Assembly: GCF_002245215.1 (NCBI RefSeq)
Contig: NZ_NPMR01000002.1
Span: 248,001 to 312,000, forward strand
Length of the DNA: 64,000 nucleotides
Direction: 5' to 3'
Origin: Microbacterium sp. Yaish 1
Lineage (GTDB): Bacteria; Actinomycetota; Actinomycetes; Actinomycetales; Microbacteriaceae
Of this stretch, positions 44,550 to 52,648 are shown in pieces; the stretch's first letter is position 1; the number at the start of each line of letters is the position of its first letter. The position numbers and the translations under genes were made by a program. The notes below the pieces were generated by a model. The model worked only from the letters and a program-made list of their open reading frames with translations. It searched no databases and was not told where the DNA came from.

Positions 44550-44555
44550 AGTCTA
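44550..44555 (-). promoter_or_regulatory. -10 hexamer of the tatA-tatC-helY operon (TAGACT)
   Basis: Minus-strand TAGACT lies 27 nt before the tatA ATG, in the 61-nt gap after pafC, with GAGGAGA in the leader. Confidence 0.5.
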
Positions 44556-44583
44556 ACCCGAGGACTTTGGGCCGGAGCCCGGG

Positions 44584-45543
44584 TCAGCCGTACTGGTCCA
44601 GGCCCGCCTGAGCCCAATCGTGGGCGGCCCGCCGGGCTTCGGGCGGAGCGACCACCTCGACGCTGCCGCCGCTGCGAGCGACCAGCCGTTTGAGTGATCG
44701 GGGATCGGCGACGCGGATGAGCGCCGTGCGGGACGCGCCCTCGTCCCGCACCTGCGCGTTGGCGAGGAACTCGCCGACCACGGATGCCGCATGGGCCGGG
44801 TACCGGATCTCGGCGAGCACCTCGTCGTCGCCCGGCTCGAACAGCTCGGGCACCGGCTCGGACGAGTGGAGGGCCGGGATGTCGGTGAGCGCGGGCGCGG
44901 TGACGCGGTCGAGGTGGAAGGTGCGCATGGCCCGGCGGGTGTGGCACCAGCCCTGGAGGTACCACTGCCCCGCCGAGATCGTGACCTTGACCGGATCCAC
45001 GGTGCGCGTCGTGGGCTGAGCGTCCGGGGCGGTGTAAGTGAACGCGACGGCGACATGAGCACGGAGCGCCCGTGCGACCGTCTCGCGCACGTCGTCGACG
45101 GGCGCGGGTGCGACGATGACGTCGGCGGGGGTCTGGCCGGCGCCGCGCGCGAGCTTCGCGAGAAGACCCTGCACGACGCCGCTGTCGCCGACGCCGGGGA
45201 CGGCCGCGGCGAGCTGAAGTCCGGCCAGCAGCGCCGCGGCTTCGCGCGCGGTGAGGCGCGGCGATCGCTCCAGGCCGACCGTGTTGGTGATGACGATGCG
45301 GTCCTCCCGGTCGAGGAGGTCCCAGTCGATGTCGAACAGATCGTTCGCCATCTGCCAGAAGCCGCCCTCGCCGGGGAGCCCGATGACGGTGAGCTTCTCC
45401 ACCATCGCGCGCATCTGCTGCGGATTGACGTCGAAGTCGCGCGCGGCATCCGCCACGGTGACCTCGCCCTGGGCGATGAGGTACGGGACGAGCTGGAGGA
45501 TCAGCGCGGCGCGGTCGGTGGCCACGACGGGCTGAGCGCTCAC
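44584..45543 (-). CDS. pafC: WYL-domain transcriptional regulator PafC
   Basis: Second half of the heterodimeric PafBC regulator, which in mycobacteria activates most of the DNA-damage response independently of LexA/RecA. It has 319 aa. Seen: N-terminal winged helix-turn-helix (about 10-75; VTVADAARDFDVNPQQMRAM), a central WYL domain (about 150-230; VDPVKVTISAGQWYLQGWC and FHLDRVTAP), and a WCX domain at the C-terminus. The GTG overlaps the pafB stop. No pafA or proteasome genes occur here, in line with Microbacteriaceae lacking them generally. Confidence 0.9.
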   Translation of the reverse strand: MSAQPVVATDRAALILQLVPYLIAQGEVTVADAARDFDVNPQQMRAMVEKLTVIGLPGEGGFWQMANDLFDIDWDLLDREDRIVITNTVGLERSPRLTAREAAALLAGLQLAAAVPGVGDSGVVQGLLAKLARGAGQTPADVIVAPAPVDDVRETVARALRAHVAVAFTYTAPDAQPTTRTVDPVKVTISAGQWYLQGWCHTRRAMRTFHLDRVTAPALTDIPALHSSEPVPELFEPGDDEVLAEIRYPAHAASVVGEFLANAQVRDEGASRTALIRVADPRSLKRLVARSGGSVEVVAPPEARRAAHDWAQAGLDQYG

Positions 45544-46541
45544 GAGGGCACCGCCGATCGATCGCGCGCCGCGCGCAGCCGTTGGACGACGGCATCGCGG
45601 AGCCCGACCGGCTCGAGGACCATCACCTCGGGCCCGTACGATGCGAGTTCGTCCGCGAAGACCTCGAGATCGACGAAGGGCACGTCCAGCTGCCGCCCGC
45701 TCGACGTCCCGGCACGGGCCCGGCGGCGCAGACGAAGCTCCGCCTCCGTTCCGGGTACCACCGTGACAGCGGCGATCTGGCGGAGGGCGACGTCGCGAAG
45801 ACCCGCCAGAGCCCGTTCACCGGCGCCGGCCCGGAGCGTCTCGTCGAACCCCTGCCGTGTCACGACGACGTCGCTGAGGATCCGCGAGAGCAGGAACGTC
45901 CGCTCGGCGTCGACGCCGGTGTCCCAGCCGAAGAGGTGCCAGCGGGCCTCGTACTCCACGAGAGCGAAGGGACGCACCCGGCGGCGCCGCGGTCGTTCGG
46001 AACCGGGACGCAGGTAGTCGAACTCGACCTCGCGCGCCTGCTCGATCGCGCGCTGCAGGGGCAGGAACGATGCATCGTGCAGGTCGAGCCGCGGTGCGAA
46101 CCCGATGATCGGCTCATCCACCTCGATCCCGAGCGACCGGATCTTCCGCAGCCCCGAGCGTGCCCCCGCCGACAGCGTGTGCTCGCCCCACACTCCCCCG
46201 GCGAGCGTGAGGACGGCCAGCTCGGCCGGGGTGAAGGTGATGTCGGCGGGCAGCTCGTACTCGGTCGGGGGGATGCGGTAGCGCGCTTCGCGGAGATCGT
46301 CCGGGTCGGCGTAGTCGCCGATCGTCTCGATCGGGACGCCGAGGCCGCGGAGGTTCTCCTTGTCGCGTTCGAACATCTTCTCGAGCGCTTCGCGGCGCGC
46401 ACCCGATTCGGCCTGCTCGCGATAACCCGACACGGACCCCAGGATCGTGTCCTTCGTCACCCCCTGCTCGGTCGCCATGAGCGCGACGACGAGGTTGACC
46501 AGGCGTTCCTCGGGAGGGACGCGAGTGGGCGTGACGGACAT
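45540..46541 (-). CDS. pafB: WYL-domain transcriptional regulator PafB
   Basis: Partner of PafC. It has 333 aa. Seen: N-terminal helix-turn-helix (about 10-75), PADITFTPAELAVLTLAGGVW, then the WYL domain with RRVRPFALVEYEARWHLFGWD and FLLSRILSD, and a WCX domain ending in a basic helix. The ATG at 46541 lies 7 nt after TAGAAT, so the message is leaderless. The pair is coupled by GTGA, consistent with a 1:1 complex sensing damage-derived nucleic acid through the WYL domains. Confidence 0.9.
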   Translation of the reverse strand: MSVTPTRVPPEERLVNLVVALMATEQGVTKDTILGSVSGYREQAESGARREALEKMFERDKENLRGLGVPIETIGDYADPDDLREARYRIPPTEYELPADITFTPAELAVLTLAGGVWGEHTLSAGARSGLRKIRSLGIEVDEPIIGFAPRLDLHDASFLPLQRAIEQAREVEFDYLRPGSERPRRRRVRPFALVEYEARWHLFGWDTGVDAERTFLLSRILSDVVVTRQGFDETLRAGAGERALAGLRDVALRQIAAVTVVPGTEAELRLRRRARAGTSSGRQLDVPFVDLEVFADELASYGPEVMVLEPVGLRDAVVQRLRAARDRSAVPS

Positions 46542-46548
46542 GCCTTCG

Positions 46549-46554
46549 ATTCTA
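46549..46554 (-). promoter_or_regulatory. -10 hexamer of pafBC (TAGAAT)
   Basis: Minus-strand TAGAAT, a near-consensus -10, 7 nt before the pafB ATG. Confidence 0.6.
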
Positions 46555-46576
46555 GGCGTGCGTGCCGGACGCCGAC

Positions 46577-47539
46577 TCAGGACGCGGGGTCGAGACCGAG
46601 GATGTCGACGACGAAGACGAGCGTCGAGTCCGCGGGGATCGCGCCCTGCGCCTTGTCGCCGTAACCCTGGTCGGGCGGGATGACAACGAGGATCTGCGAG
46701 CCGACCGTCTGACCGCGGAGCGCGTCGGCAAAGCCGGGGACCGTGCTATCGAGCTCGAGGGGCTGGGCGCCGCGGCCCCATGTGCTGTCGAAGACCTTCT
46801 TGTCGGCCCACGTCACGCCGGTGTAGTGCACGCGAACCGGGACGTCGCCGGTCACTTCGGGACCATCGCCCTTCTTCAGCACCTCGACGGCGAGGTCGCT
46901 GGGCGGGTCGTTGTCGGGGATGACGATGCCCGGGCGCCCGTCGGGGGCCAGCACGACCGAGGGCATGCCGGCGCGGTCGTTGAACTGTTCGGCGCCGTCG
47001 GCGGCGGCGAGGTAGACCTTCTGAAGGTCGAGCACGACGACCGTCGTCGCATCCTCGGCCATTCCGAAGCGGGCGCGGGTGTCGGCCGTGACGTCGTCGG
47101 GGCCCAGGGCCATGACCACACGGGACCCCTCGGTCGCGCAGTGCAGTGCGTCGACGAGGCCCGGGAAGGTCGCTTCCCAGCTGTCGAGCGGGTACACCTC
47201 GGACAGCGTTCCGGTGTAGCCGGACGCCGCGATCGGCGCGCCGGTCGACCCGTCGAGGACGGTGAGGTCGAAGACGACGTCCTGTGCGTCGCTCGTGATC
47301 GCGCGTCCGTCTCCCGTGATGGTGTCGCGTGCCGCGAGGCCGTCGACGTGGACCGGCGCCGACAGTGCAACGGCCGGCTTCGTGCCGACTGCAGTGTCGG
47401 TGACGTCGATGAGGTCGAGCGCCGAGGACCCGGACACGTCGCGCGTGCACGACTCCGGGCCCGAGGACGGCGTCGCACAGGCCGTCAGAGCGAGCACGGT
47501 CAGGGAGAGAGCGCCGGCGGCGGCGATGATCCTACGCAC
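46577..47539 (-). CDS. FKBP-type peptidyl-prolyl isomerase lipoprotein
   Basis: Extracytoplasmic folding factor anchored by a lipid. It has 320 aa. Seen: signal peptide with lipobox LTAC (Cys21), an N-terminal FKBP-like half (about 50-170) that has lost clear active-site residues, and a C-terminal FKBP domain (about 215-318) with VRVHYTGVTW, KKVFDSTWGRG, VPGFADALRGQTVGSQ and VVIPPDQGYGDKAQG. The GTG is fixed by a -10 6 nt upstream. Likely lipidated by Lgt and Lnt encoded in this window. No operon partner. Confidence 0.9.
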   Translation of the reverse strand: MRRIIAAAGALSLTVLALTACATPSSGPESCTRDVSGSSALDLIDVTDTAVGTKPAVALSAPVHVDGLAARDTITGDGRAITSDAQDVVFDLTVLDGSTGAPIAASGYTGTLSEVYPLDSWEATFPGLVDALHCATEGSRVVMALGPDDVTADTRARFGMAEDATTVVVLDLQKVYLAAADGAEQFNDRAGMPSVVLAPDGRPGIVIPDNDPPSDLAVEVLKKGDGPEVTGDVPVRVHYTGVTWADKKVFDSTWGRGAQPLELDSTVPGFADALRGQTVGSQILVVIPPDQGYGDKAQGAIPADSTLVFVVDILGLDPAS

Positions 47540-47545
47540 CGCGCC

Positions 47546-47551
47546 AGTCTA
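47546..47551 (-). promoter_or_regulatory. -10 hexamer of the FKBP gene (TAGACT)
   Basis: Minus-strand TAGACT, 6 nt, then GTG at 47539; the hexamer lies in the 9-nt gap to the trmI stop. Confidence 0.55.
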
Positions 47552-48559
47552 CGCGGAGTCGTCGTCGTGCCCGTCCGACGTGGACAGCGAGCTTCGCGCC
47601 GCACGCTGGGCCTCGCGGACGCGCTTGCGGAGGTTCTTGTCCGTGATCTCACGGTCTCCGACGGCGCCCGGGGTCCAGATCTCCACGTCGGCATCGTCGT
47701 ATGACGGCTTCTTCAGTGCGCGCTTCCGCACGTCGGGCGGGATGGCCCCGGGCGCGAGGCGGCGCGCGGTGATGAGGAAGCCCGTGTGGGCGACCATGCG
47801 ATGGTCGGGGCGCACGGCCAGACCCTCCACGTGCCAGCCGCGGATCATCGTCTCCGAGGCGTCGGGATCGGTGAACAGGCCGGTGCCGCGAAGATACTCG
47901 GCCACGCGGCTGAGCTGGGTCGCTGTCGCGACGTAGCAGAGCACCACGCCGCCCGGCGCCAGCGCGTCGGCGACGACGTCGATGCATTCCCACGGCGCGA
48001 GCATGTCGAGGACCACGCGGTCGACCGTCCCCGGCGCGACGGCGCTCGGCAGGCTCTCGACGAGATCCCCGACGATGATGGACCAGTTCGCGGGGGTGCC
48101 GCCCGTGAACGTCGCGACGTTAGCCTCCGCCACCTCGGCGAACTCGCCGCGGCGCTCGAACGACACGAGCCGTCCCTGATCGCCGATCGCGCGAAGGAGC
48201 CAGAGCGACAGGGCGCCCGAGCCGACTCCGGCCTCGACGACGGTGGCCCCGGGGAAGATGTCCGCTGCGGCCAGGATCTGGGCCGCGTCCTTCGGATAGA
48301 CGATCGCGGCCCCGCGCGGCATCGACATCACGAAGTCGCGGAGCAGGGGCCGGAGCGCTAGGTACTCGTGTCCGCCGCTGTTGGTCGCCACCGACCCGTC
48401 GGGCTGACCCACGAGAACCTCGTGCCGCAGGACGCCGTGGTGAGTGTGCAGCTCGCCTCCCTCGCGGAGGGTGATCGTGTGCATCCGTCCCTTGGGGCCG
48501 GTCAACTGCACGCGGTCGCCGTAGCGGAACGGGCCGCGTGGCTGGAGATCGTCGGTCAT
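47549..48559 (-). CDS. trmI: tRNA (adenine(58)-N(1))-methyltransferase TrmI
   Basis: Methylates A58 of the tRNA T loop with SAM as a tetramer. It has 336 aa. Seen: N-terminal beta domain (RYGDRVQLTGPKGRMHTITL), class I fold with VVEAGVGSGALSLWLLRA, LVSFERRGEFAEVA, and DRVVLDMLAPWECID. A basic, charged C-terminal extension of about 60 residues (KNLRKRVREAQRAAR) goes beyond the core, as in other Actinobacteria. The ATG at 48559 overlaps the HAD stop (ATGA). A longer in-frame reading lies antisense-free but inside the HAD gene and is rejected. Confidence 0.93.
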   Translation of the reverse strand: MTDDLQPRGPFRYGDRVQLTGPKGRMHTITLREGGELHTHHGVLRHEVLVGQPDGSVATNSGGHEYLALRPLLRDFVMSMPRGAAIVYPKDAAQILAAADIFPGATVVEAGVGSGALSLWLLRAIGDQGRLVSFERRGEFAEVAEANVATFTGGTPANWSIIVGDLVESLPSAVAPGTVDRVVLDMLAPWECIDVVADALAPGGVVLCYVATATQLSRVAEYLRGTGLFTDPDASETMIRGWHVEGLAVRPDHRMVAHTGFLITARRLAPGAIPPDVRKRALKKPSYDDADVEIWTPGAVGDREITDKNLRKRVREAQRAARSSLSTSDGHDDDSA

Positions 48560-49236
48560 GCGGAGGCTCCGAGTCGGTGGAGGGAGAACAGGTCGGCCAG
48601 ATCGGACACCGAGCGTCCCGCGAGCGAGTCCCAGAGCGCGTGTGCCCCGAGCCCGTGGAGCGGCACCATCAGCGGCACCCCCAGAGCGACGGCGCCCGAG
48701 GCGACCGCGGAGCGCAGGCCGTTGGGGGAATCCTCGATCGCCACGGTGTCGGCGACGTCGACCCCGAGTGCCTCGCACGCCTGCAGGTACGGGTCGGGGT
48801 GGGGCTTGGGGCGCGTCGCCTCATCGCCGGCGACGACGACGTCGAAGGCCTCGAACGGGATCGACGACACGACGGTGTCGGCCATGCTGCGCATCGACAT
48901 CGTCACGAGGGCCGTCTTGATGCCGGCTTCCCGGAGCCCCGAGAGCAGTTCCCGGGCGCCGGGGCGGAACGGCGTCCCGCTGACCCGCAGCTGCCCCGAG
49001 ACGGTCTCGGTCAGATGGTCGATGATCTCGTGCGTGTGCATGCGGACGCCGGCATCCTGCAGGATGCGTGCGGAGTCCTCGAGCCCCAGCCCTACGAGGC
49101 TGAGTGCCTGTTCGGGGGTCCACACTCCCCCGAAGCTCTCGACGAGGGGGCCCTCCGCGGCCATCCAGTACGGTTCGGTGTCGACGAGCGTGCCGTCCAT
49201 GTCCCAGAGGACCGCGGCGGGGGAACGAGAAGTCAT
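48556..49236 (-). CDS. HAD-superfamily phosphatase
   Basis: Haloacid-dehalogenase-like hydrolase of the beta-phosphoglucomutase/phosphoglycolate branch; cytosolic phosphatase, substrate unknown. It has 226 aa. Seen: motif I VLWDMDGTLVDTEP with nucleophile and acid Asp, helical cap (about 25-85), motif II LVTMSM, motif III Lys in RPKPHPDPYLQA, and motif IV AIEDSPNGLRSA. The ATG at 49236 was chosen because TAACAT ends 7 nt upstream; the earlier ATG at 49245 falls inside that hexamer. It is coupled to trmI. Confidence 0.88.
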   Translation of the reverse strand: MTSRSPAAVLWDMDGTLVDTEPYWMAAEGPLVESFGGVWTPEQALSLVGLGLEDSARILQDAGVRMHTHEIIDHLTETVSGQLRVSGTPFRPGARELLSGLREAGIKTALVTMSMRSMADTVVSSIPFEAFDVVVAGDEATRPKPHPDPYLQACEALGVDVADTVAIEDSPNGLRSAVASGAVALGVPLMVPLHGLGAHALWDSLAGRSVSDLADLFSLHRLGASA

Positions 49237-49243
49237 CCGCACC

Positions 49244-49249
49244 ATGTTA
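49244..49249 (-). promoter_or_regulatory. -10 hexamer of the HAD-trmI operon (TAACAT)
   Basis: Minus-strand TAACAT, 7 nt, then ATG at 49236. This decides the start, since an upstream ATG overlaps the hexamer. Confidence 0.5.
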
Positions 49250-49303
49250 CCGACGCAGGGCTGAGACGCCGCGTGGCCCGACCCGCACGCGCCGGCCGCG
49301 GCG

Positions 49304-49309
49304 TATCGT
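49304..49309 (+). promoter_or_regulatory. -10 hexamer of the PAC2 gene (TATCGT)
   Basis: TATCGT gives a leader of about 44 nt holding GCTCGCGCAGAGCGAGC, a 7-bp hairpin (GCTCGCG... arms GCTCG/CGAGC), then GGAGGA before the TTG start. Confidence 0.4.
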
Positions 49310-49358
49310 GGAGCAGACCCGCTCGCGCAGAGCGAGCCGGCTCGGAACGGAGGACGGG

Positions 49359-50225
49359 TTGAACAGTCTGGGACGCCGCGTCCTCGTGGTCGCGTTCGAC
49401 GGGTGGAACGACGCCGGCGAGGCCGCGACCGCGGCGGCGACGCAGCTGCGCGAGTCTCGTCCCTACGACCCCGTCTACTCGGTCGATCCCGAGCTCTACT
49501 TCGACTACATGTACACGCGGCCGCACATCCAGGCCGACGCTGATGGCCGCCGCTCCCTGAAGTGGCCGGACGCGACGATCTGGCGTCCGCGCGCGACGGC
49601 GCGAGGGACGCGCCTGTGGGTCCTCAGCGGCGCCGAGCCGGCGCGGGCCTGGAAGTCGTTCGCGGCCGAGCTGGTGGATGCCGCGCTGAGCGAGGACATC
49701 ACCGGTGTGGTCGCGCTCGGATCGATGATGAGCGACGTCCCCCACACCCGCCCCATCACCGTCTTCAGCGGAAGCGACAACGAGGAGCTGCGTACCGCGC
49801 TGGGGCTGGAACGCTCGACGTACGAGGGGCCCGTCGGCATCCTGTCTGTGATCGCGGCGGCCGCGGAAGAGGCCGGCATCCCCACCGCGGCGCTGTGGGC
49901 GAGCGTGCCGCATTATGTCGCCGGACACTCGCCGTCACCCAAGGCGACCCTCGCGCTCCTCGACAAGCTCGAGAGCATCACCGGTGCCAAGGTCGCCCGT
50001 GGCTCCCTTCCCGGTGACGCGCTCGCGTGGGAGGCGACGATCGACGCCGCCGCGGCAGACGACGAGGAGATGACGGAGTACATCCGTCAGCTCGAGCAGA
50101 CCCGTGACACGTGGGACTCCCCCGAGGCGTCGGGTGACGCCATCGCGCAGGAGTTCGAGAAGTACCTGCGGCACCGGGGCGACGGCGGCGACGGTCGCGG
50201 CCTCGGTCGCGGCCCGCATCGCTGA
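49359..50225 (+). CDS. PAC2 (proteasome assembly chaperone-like) family protein
   Basis: Actinobacterial protein of the PAC2 superfamily; a chaperone-like fold, but no proteasome is expected in this family of bacteria, so its role is unknown. It has 288 aa. Seen: RRVLVVAFDGWNDAGEAATAAA, YFDYMYTRPHI, TRLWVLSGAEPARAWKSFA, MSDVPHTRPITVF and SVPHYVAGHSPSPKATLALL, all typical. The TTG at 49359 is inferred from GGAGGA just upstream and because earlier codons precede or touch the promoter. A GTG at 49308 is the alternative. Confidence 0.8.
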   Translation: MNSLGRRVLVVAFDGWNDAGEAATAAATQLRESRPYDPVYSVDPELYFDYMYTRPHIQADADGRRSLKWPDATIWRPRATARGTRLWVLSGAEPARAWKSFAAELVDAALSEDITGVVALGSMMSDVPHTRPITVFSGSDNEELRTALGLERSTYEGPVGILSVIAAAAEEAGIPTAALWASVPHYVAGHSPSPKATLALLDKLESITGAKVARGSLPGDALAWEATIDAAAADDEEMTEYIRQLEQTRDTWDSPEASGDAIAQEFEKYLRHRGDGGDGRGLGRGPHR

Positions 50226-50252
50226 GACGCGCGCCGCGACCGTCCGGCCGGC

Positions 50253-51086
50253 TCAGTACGCCTGCAGCACCCCGAGCGCGAGCAGGACGATGAGCAGCGC
50301 TCCCAGGCCCACCCGGTAGAGCACGAAGGGCAGGAAGCTGCCGCGCTTGAGGTACTGCATGAGGAAGGCGATCACGGCGAGCCCGACTCCGAACGCCACG
50401 ACGGTGGCCACGGCGGTGTCGACGAGCGAGAACACCGAAGCGCCCGGCTCGCGGATCGCCTGCAGCAGCTCGTAGAGACCACTGCCGAAGACGGCGGGGA
50501 CGGCGAGCAGGAAGGCCACTTCGGCGGCGGCGGGCCGGGTGTAGCCCAGCGCGAGCCCCATCGTCGTGGTGGCGCCCGAGCGCGAGACCCCCGGGATGAG
50601 TGCGAGCGCCTGGGCGAACCCGAGCGCCAGACCGTGACCGTACGTCAGGTCCTTCTCGGTCCGGACACGACGCCCGAGGGCATCGGCCGCGCCGAGGATG
50701 AGGCCGAAGACGATGAGCACGATCGCCACGAGCCAGAGGTTGCGGAAGGTGTCGCGGATGACGTCCTGGAAGAGGAACCCGAGCACGCCGATCGGAAGCG
50801 TGCCGATGATGACGATCCACCCGAGCCGGACGTCGGCGTCGTCGCGCGGGACCGAACCGCTGAAGGAGCGGAACCAGCGACCGATGATGCGGGTGATCTT
50901 CTTCCAGAAGTAGACCAGCACAGCCAGCTCGGTGCCGATCTGGGTGATCGCGGTGAAGGTCGCCCCGGGATCCTGGGCCGACGGCAGGAACTCCCCCACG
51001 ATGCGCAGGTGCGCGCTCGAGGAGATCGGCAGGAACTCGGTCAGGCCCTGGACGATGCCCAGGATGATGGCTTCGAGGAGCTGCAT
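50253..51086 (-). CDS. uppP: Undecaprenyl-diphosphatase (BacA type)
   Basis: Regenerates undecaprenyl phosphate, the carrier lipid for peptidoglycan precursors; confers bacitracin resistance when overproduced. It has 277 aa with about eight hydrophobic segments. Seen: ILGIVQGLTEFLPISSSAHL (motif with catalytic Glu and Ser run) and PGVSRSGATTTMGLALG (Pro-Gly-x-SRSG motif). The ATG at 51086 is preceded by AAAGG and lies 10 nt after the M20 stop. A longer reading would overlap that gene. It converges with the PAC2 gene. Confidence 0.95.
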   Translation of the reverse strand: MQLLEAIILGIVQGLTEFLPISSSAHLRIVGEFLPSAQDPGATFTAITQIGTELAVLVYFWKKITRIIGRWFRSFSGSVPRDDADVRLGWIVIIGTLPIGVLGFLFQDVIRDTFRNLWLVAIVLIVFGLILGAADALGRRVRTEKDLTYGHGLALGFAQALALIPGVSRSGATTTMGLALGYTRPAAAEVAFLLAVPAVFGSGLYELLQAIREPGASVFSLVDTAVATVVAFGVGLAVIAFLMQYLKRGSFLPFVLYRVGLGALLIVLLALGVLQAY

Positions 51087-51096
51087 GAGCGGCCTT

Positions 51097-52395
51097 TCAG
51101 TACGTGCGGATGAGATCGGTGAGCACGCGCTGACCGAAGACGAGCGCGTCGATCGGGACGCGTTCGTCGACACCGTGGAACATACCCGTGAAGTCCATGT
51201 CGGCCGGGAGGCGCAGCGGCGCGAAGCCGAATCCCGCGATGCCGAGTTCGGACAGCGCCTTGTTGTCGGTGCCGCCGCCCATCAGGTACGGCAGCACCGG
51301 CACGCCGGGATCGTGTCGGCCGAGCGCACCGACCATCGCGTCGACCAGCGAGCCCGCGAACGGGACCTCGAGGCCGATGTCGCGGTGCACGATCTCGATG
51401 CGGATGTCGTCACCGACGATCCGCTGGACCTCGGCCAGCACGGCGTCCTCCTGTCCGGGGAGGGTGCGGACGTCGATCGCGGCGGAAGCGGCATCGGGGA
51501 TGACGTTGTGCTTGTAGCCGGCGGTCAGGCCGGTCGGGTTCGTCGTGGTGCGGAAGGTCGATGCCAGGAACGCGGATGTCGCGCCCGTCGCGCCCGCGAC
51601 GTCGTCGGGGTCTGACGCGTCACGTCCGCTGAGACCGGCGAGGTCGGCGACGAGGCGCCGCGTGGTGTCGGTGAGCTCGATCGGCCACTGAGCGCGGCCC
51701 AGGGCGGCGACGGCCTCCGCGAGGCGCGTGATCGCGTTCTCGGGATGCAGCCGGCTGCCGTGGCCCGCTCTGCCCGCAGCATGGAGCCGCAGCCAGACGA
51801 GGGCCTTCTCACCGACCTGCAGCAGGTACGCCCGGTGCCCGTCGACGCCGATCGAGTAGCCGCCGACCTCGCTGATCGCTTCGGTCGCGCCGGCGAACCA
51901 CTCGGGCCGGTCGCGCACCACGAGCTGCGAGCCCTCGACGCCGCCGTTCTCCTCGTCGGCGAAGAACGTCACGACGAGATCGCGCTCGGGCTGCTCCCCC
52001 GCGCGCAGGAGCTCGGCCACGGACGTGAGGATCATGGCGTCCATGTCTTTCATGTCCACGGCGCCGCGACCCCACAGCATCCCGTCGCGGACGACGCCCT
52101 CGAACGGGTCGACGCTCCAGTCCTCCGCCACCGCCGGCACGACGTCGAGGTGACCGTGCAGGACGAGAGCGGGCTTCGAGCTGTCGCGACCCGGGATGCG
52201 CACCGAGACGTTCGTGCGCCGCGGGATCGGCTCGTAGTACTCGGGTCGAAGTCCGAGGGCCTCGAGATACGCCCCCACGTACTCGGCCGCTTCGCGTTCG
52301 CCGCGCGAGCGCCCTTCGCCGAAGTTGGTCGTGTCGAAGCGGATCAGGTCCCGCGCGACGCGGGCGACCTCGGGCAGATCGTCGTACTCGGACAT
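51097..52395 (-). CDS. M20/M25/M40 family metallo-hydrolase
   Basis: Zinc-dependent peptidase or deacylase (ArgE/DapE/CPG2 clan); exact substrate unknown. It has 432 aa: catalytic domain split by a dimerisation lid (about 185-300). Seen: LVLHGHLDVVPA, WGRGAVDMKDMDAM with bridging Asp, TFFADEENGGVEGSQL with general-base Glu followed by metal Glu, and FTGMFHGVDERVP with the last metal His. The ATG at 52395 was chosen because TACCGT ends 7 nt upstream; a GTG at 52404 lies inside that hexamer. uppP follows after 10 nt, probably cotranscribed. Confidence 0.9.
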   Translation of the reverse strand: MSEYDDLPEVARVARDLIRFDTTNFGEGRSRGEREAAEYVGAYLEALGLRPEYYEPIPRRTNVSVRIPGRDSSKPALVLHGHLDVVPAVAEDWSVDPFEGVVRDGMLWGRGAVDMKDMDAMILTSVAELLRAGEQPERDLVVTFFADEENGGVEGSQLVVRDRPEWFAGATEAISEVGGYSIGVDGHRAYLLQVGEKALVWLRLHAAGRAGHGSRLHPENAITRLAEAVAALGRAQWPIELTDTTRRLVADLAGLSGRDASDPDDVAGATGATSAFLASTFRTTTNPTGLTAGYKHNVIPDAASAAIDVRTLPGQEDAVLAEVQRIVGDDIRIEIVHRDIGLEVPFAGSLVDAMVGALGRHDPGVPVLPYLMGGGTDNKALSELGIAGFGFAPLRLPADMDFTGMFHGVDERVPIDALVFGQRVLTDLIRTY

Positions 52396-52402
52396 GCTCT
52401 CC

Positions 52403-52408
52403 ACGGTA
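52403..52408 (-). promoter_or_regulatory. -10 hexamer of the M20-uppP operon (TACCGT)
   Basis: Minus-strand TACCGT, 7 nt, then ATG at 52395. Confidence 0.5.
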
Positions 52409-52434
52409 GTCGCGAACCGTCGCCGGAAATGACG

Positions 52435-52458
52435 AAGGGCTCCGTTTCCGGAGCCCTT
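52435..52458 (-). terminator. Terminator of tRNA-Leu(GAG)
   Basis: A perfect 10-bp stem AAGGGCTCCG / CGGAGCCCTT with a 4-nt loop lies 9 nt beyond the tRNA 3' end, between it and the M20 promoter. Confidence 0.85.
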
Positions 52459-52467
52459 CTCTCACTG

Positions 52468-52552
52468 TGCGCGAGGGGGGACTTGAACCCCCACGCCCTA
52501 TACGGGCACTAGCACCTCAAGCTAGCGCGTCTACCTATTCCGCCACCCGCGC
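52468..52552 (-). tRNA. tRNA-Leu (anticodon GAG)
   Basis: Minus-strand class II tRNA of 85 nt. Acceptor stem GCGCGGG/CTCGCGC with one G-T pair, anticodon stem CTAGC/GCTAG around loop TTGAGGT (anticodon GAG), long variable arm TGCCCGTATAGGGCG, and GGGGG-TTCAAGT-CCCCC T arm. CCA is not encoded. It reads CUC and CUU; CUC is a major leucine codon here. Confidence 0.95.
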
Positions 52553-52648
52553 AGTGTTTTTCAGTTGTTCCCAACCGAGGAACAACACTAACACGTCACG
52601 GGCGGGGCGAAGAATCGTGGGCACGCCGGGCGTGGCGCGGGGGCGAAC

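Noticed and set aside
49237..49245. Earlier ATG of the HAD phosphatase
   Set aside because: It overlaps the -10 hexamer TAACAT, so it would not be on the transcript.
52396..52404. GTG start upstream of the M20 ATG
   Set aside because: It lies within the TACCGT hexamer, upstream of the predicted transcription start.
52553..52648. Integrated element next to tRNA-Leu(GAG)
   Set aside because: The gap holds only a short GTTGTTCC/GGAACAAC dyad and the likely tRNA promoter. There is no repeated tRNA 3' end or integrase nearby.
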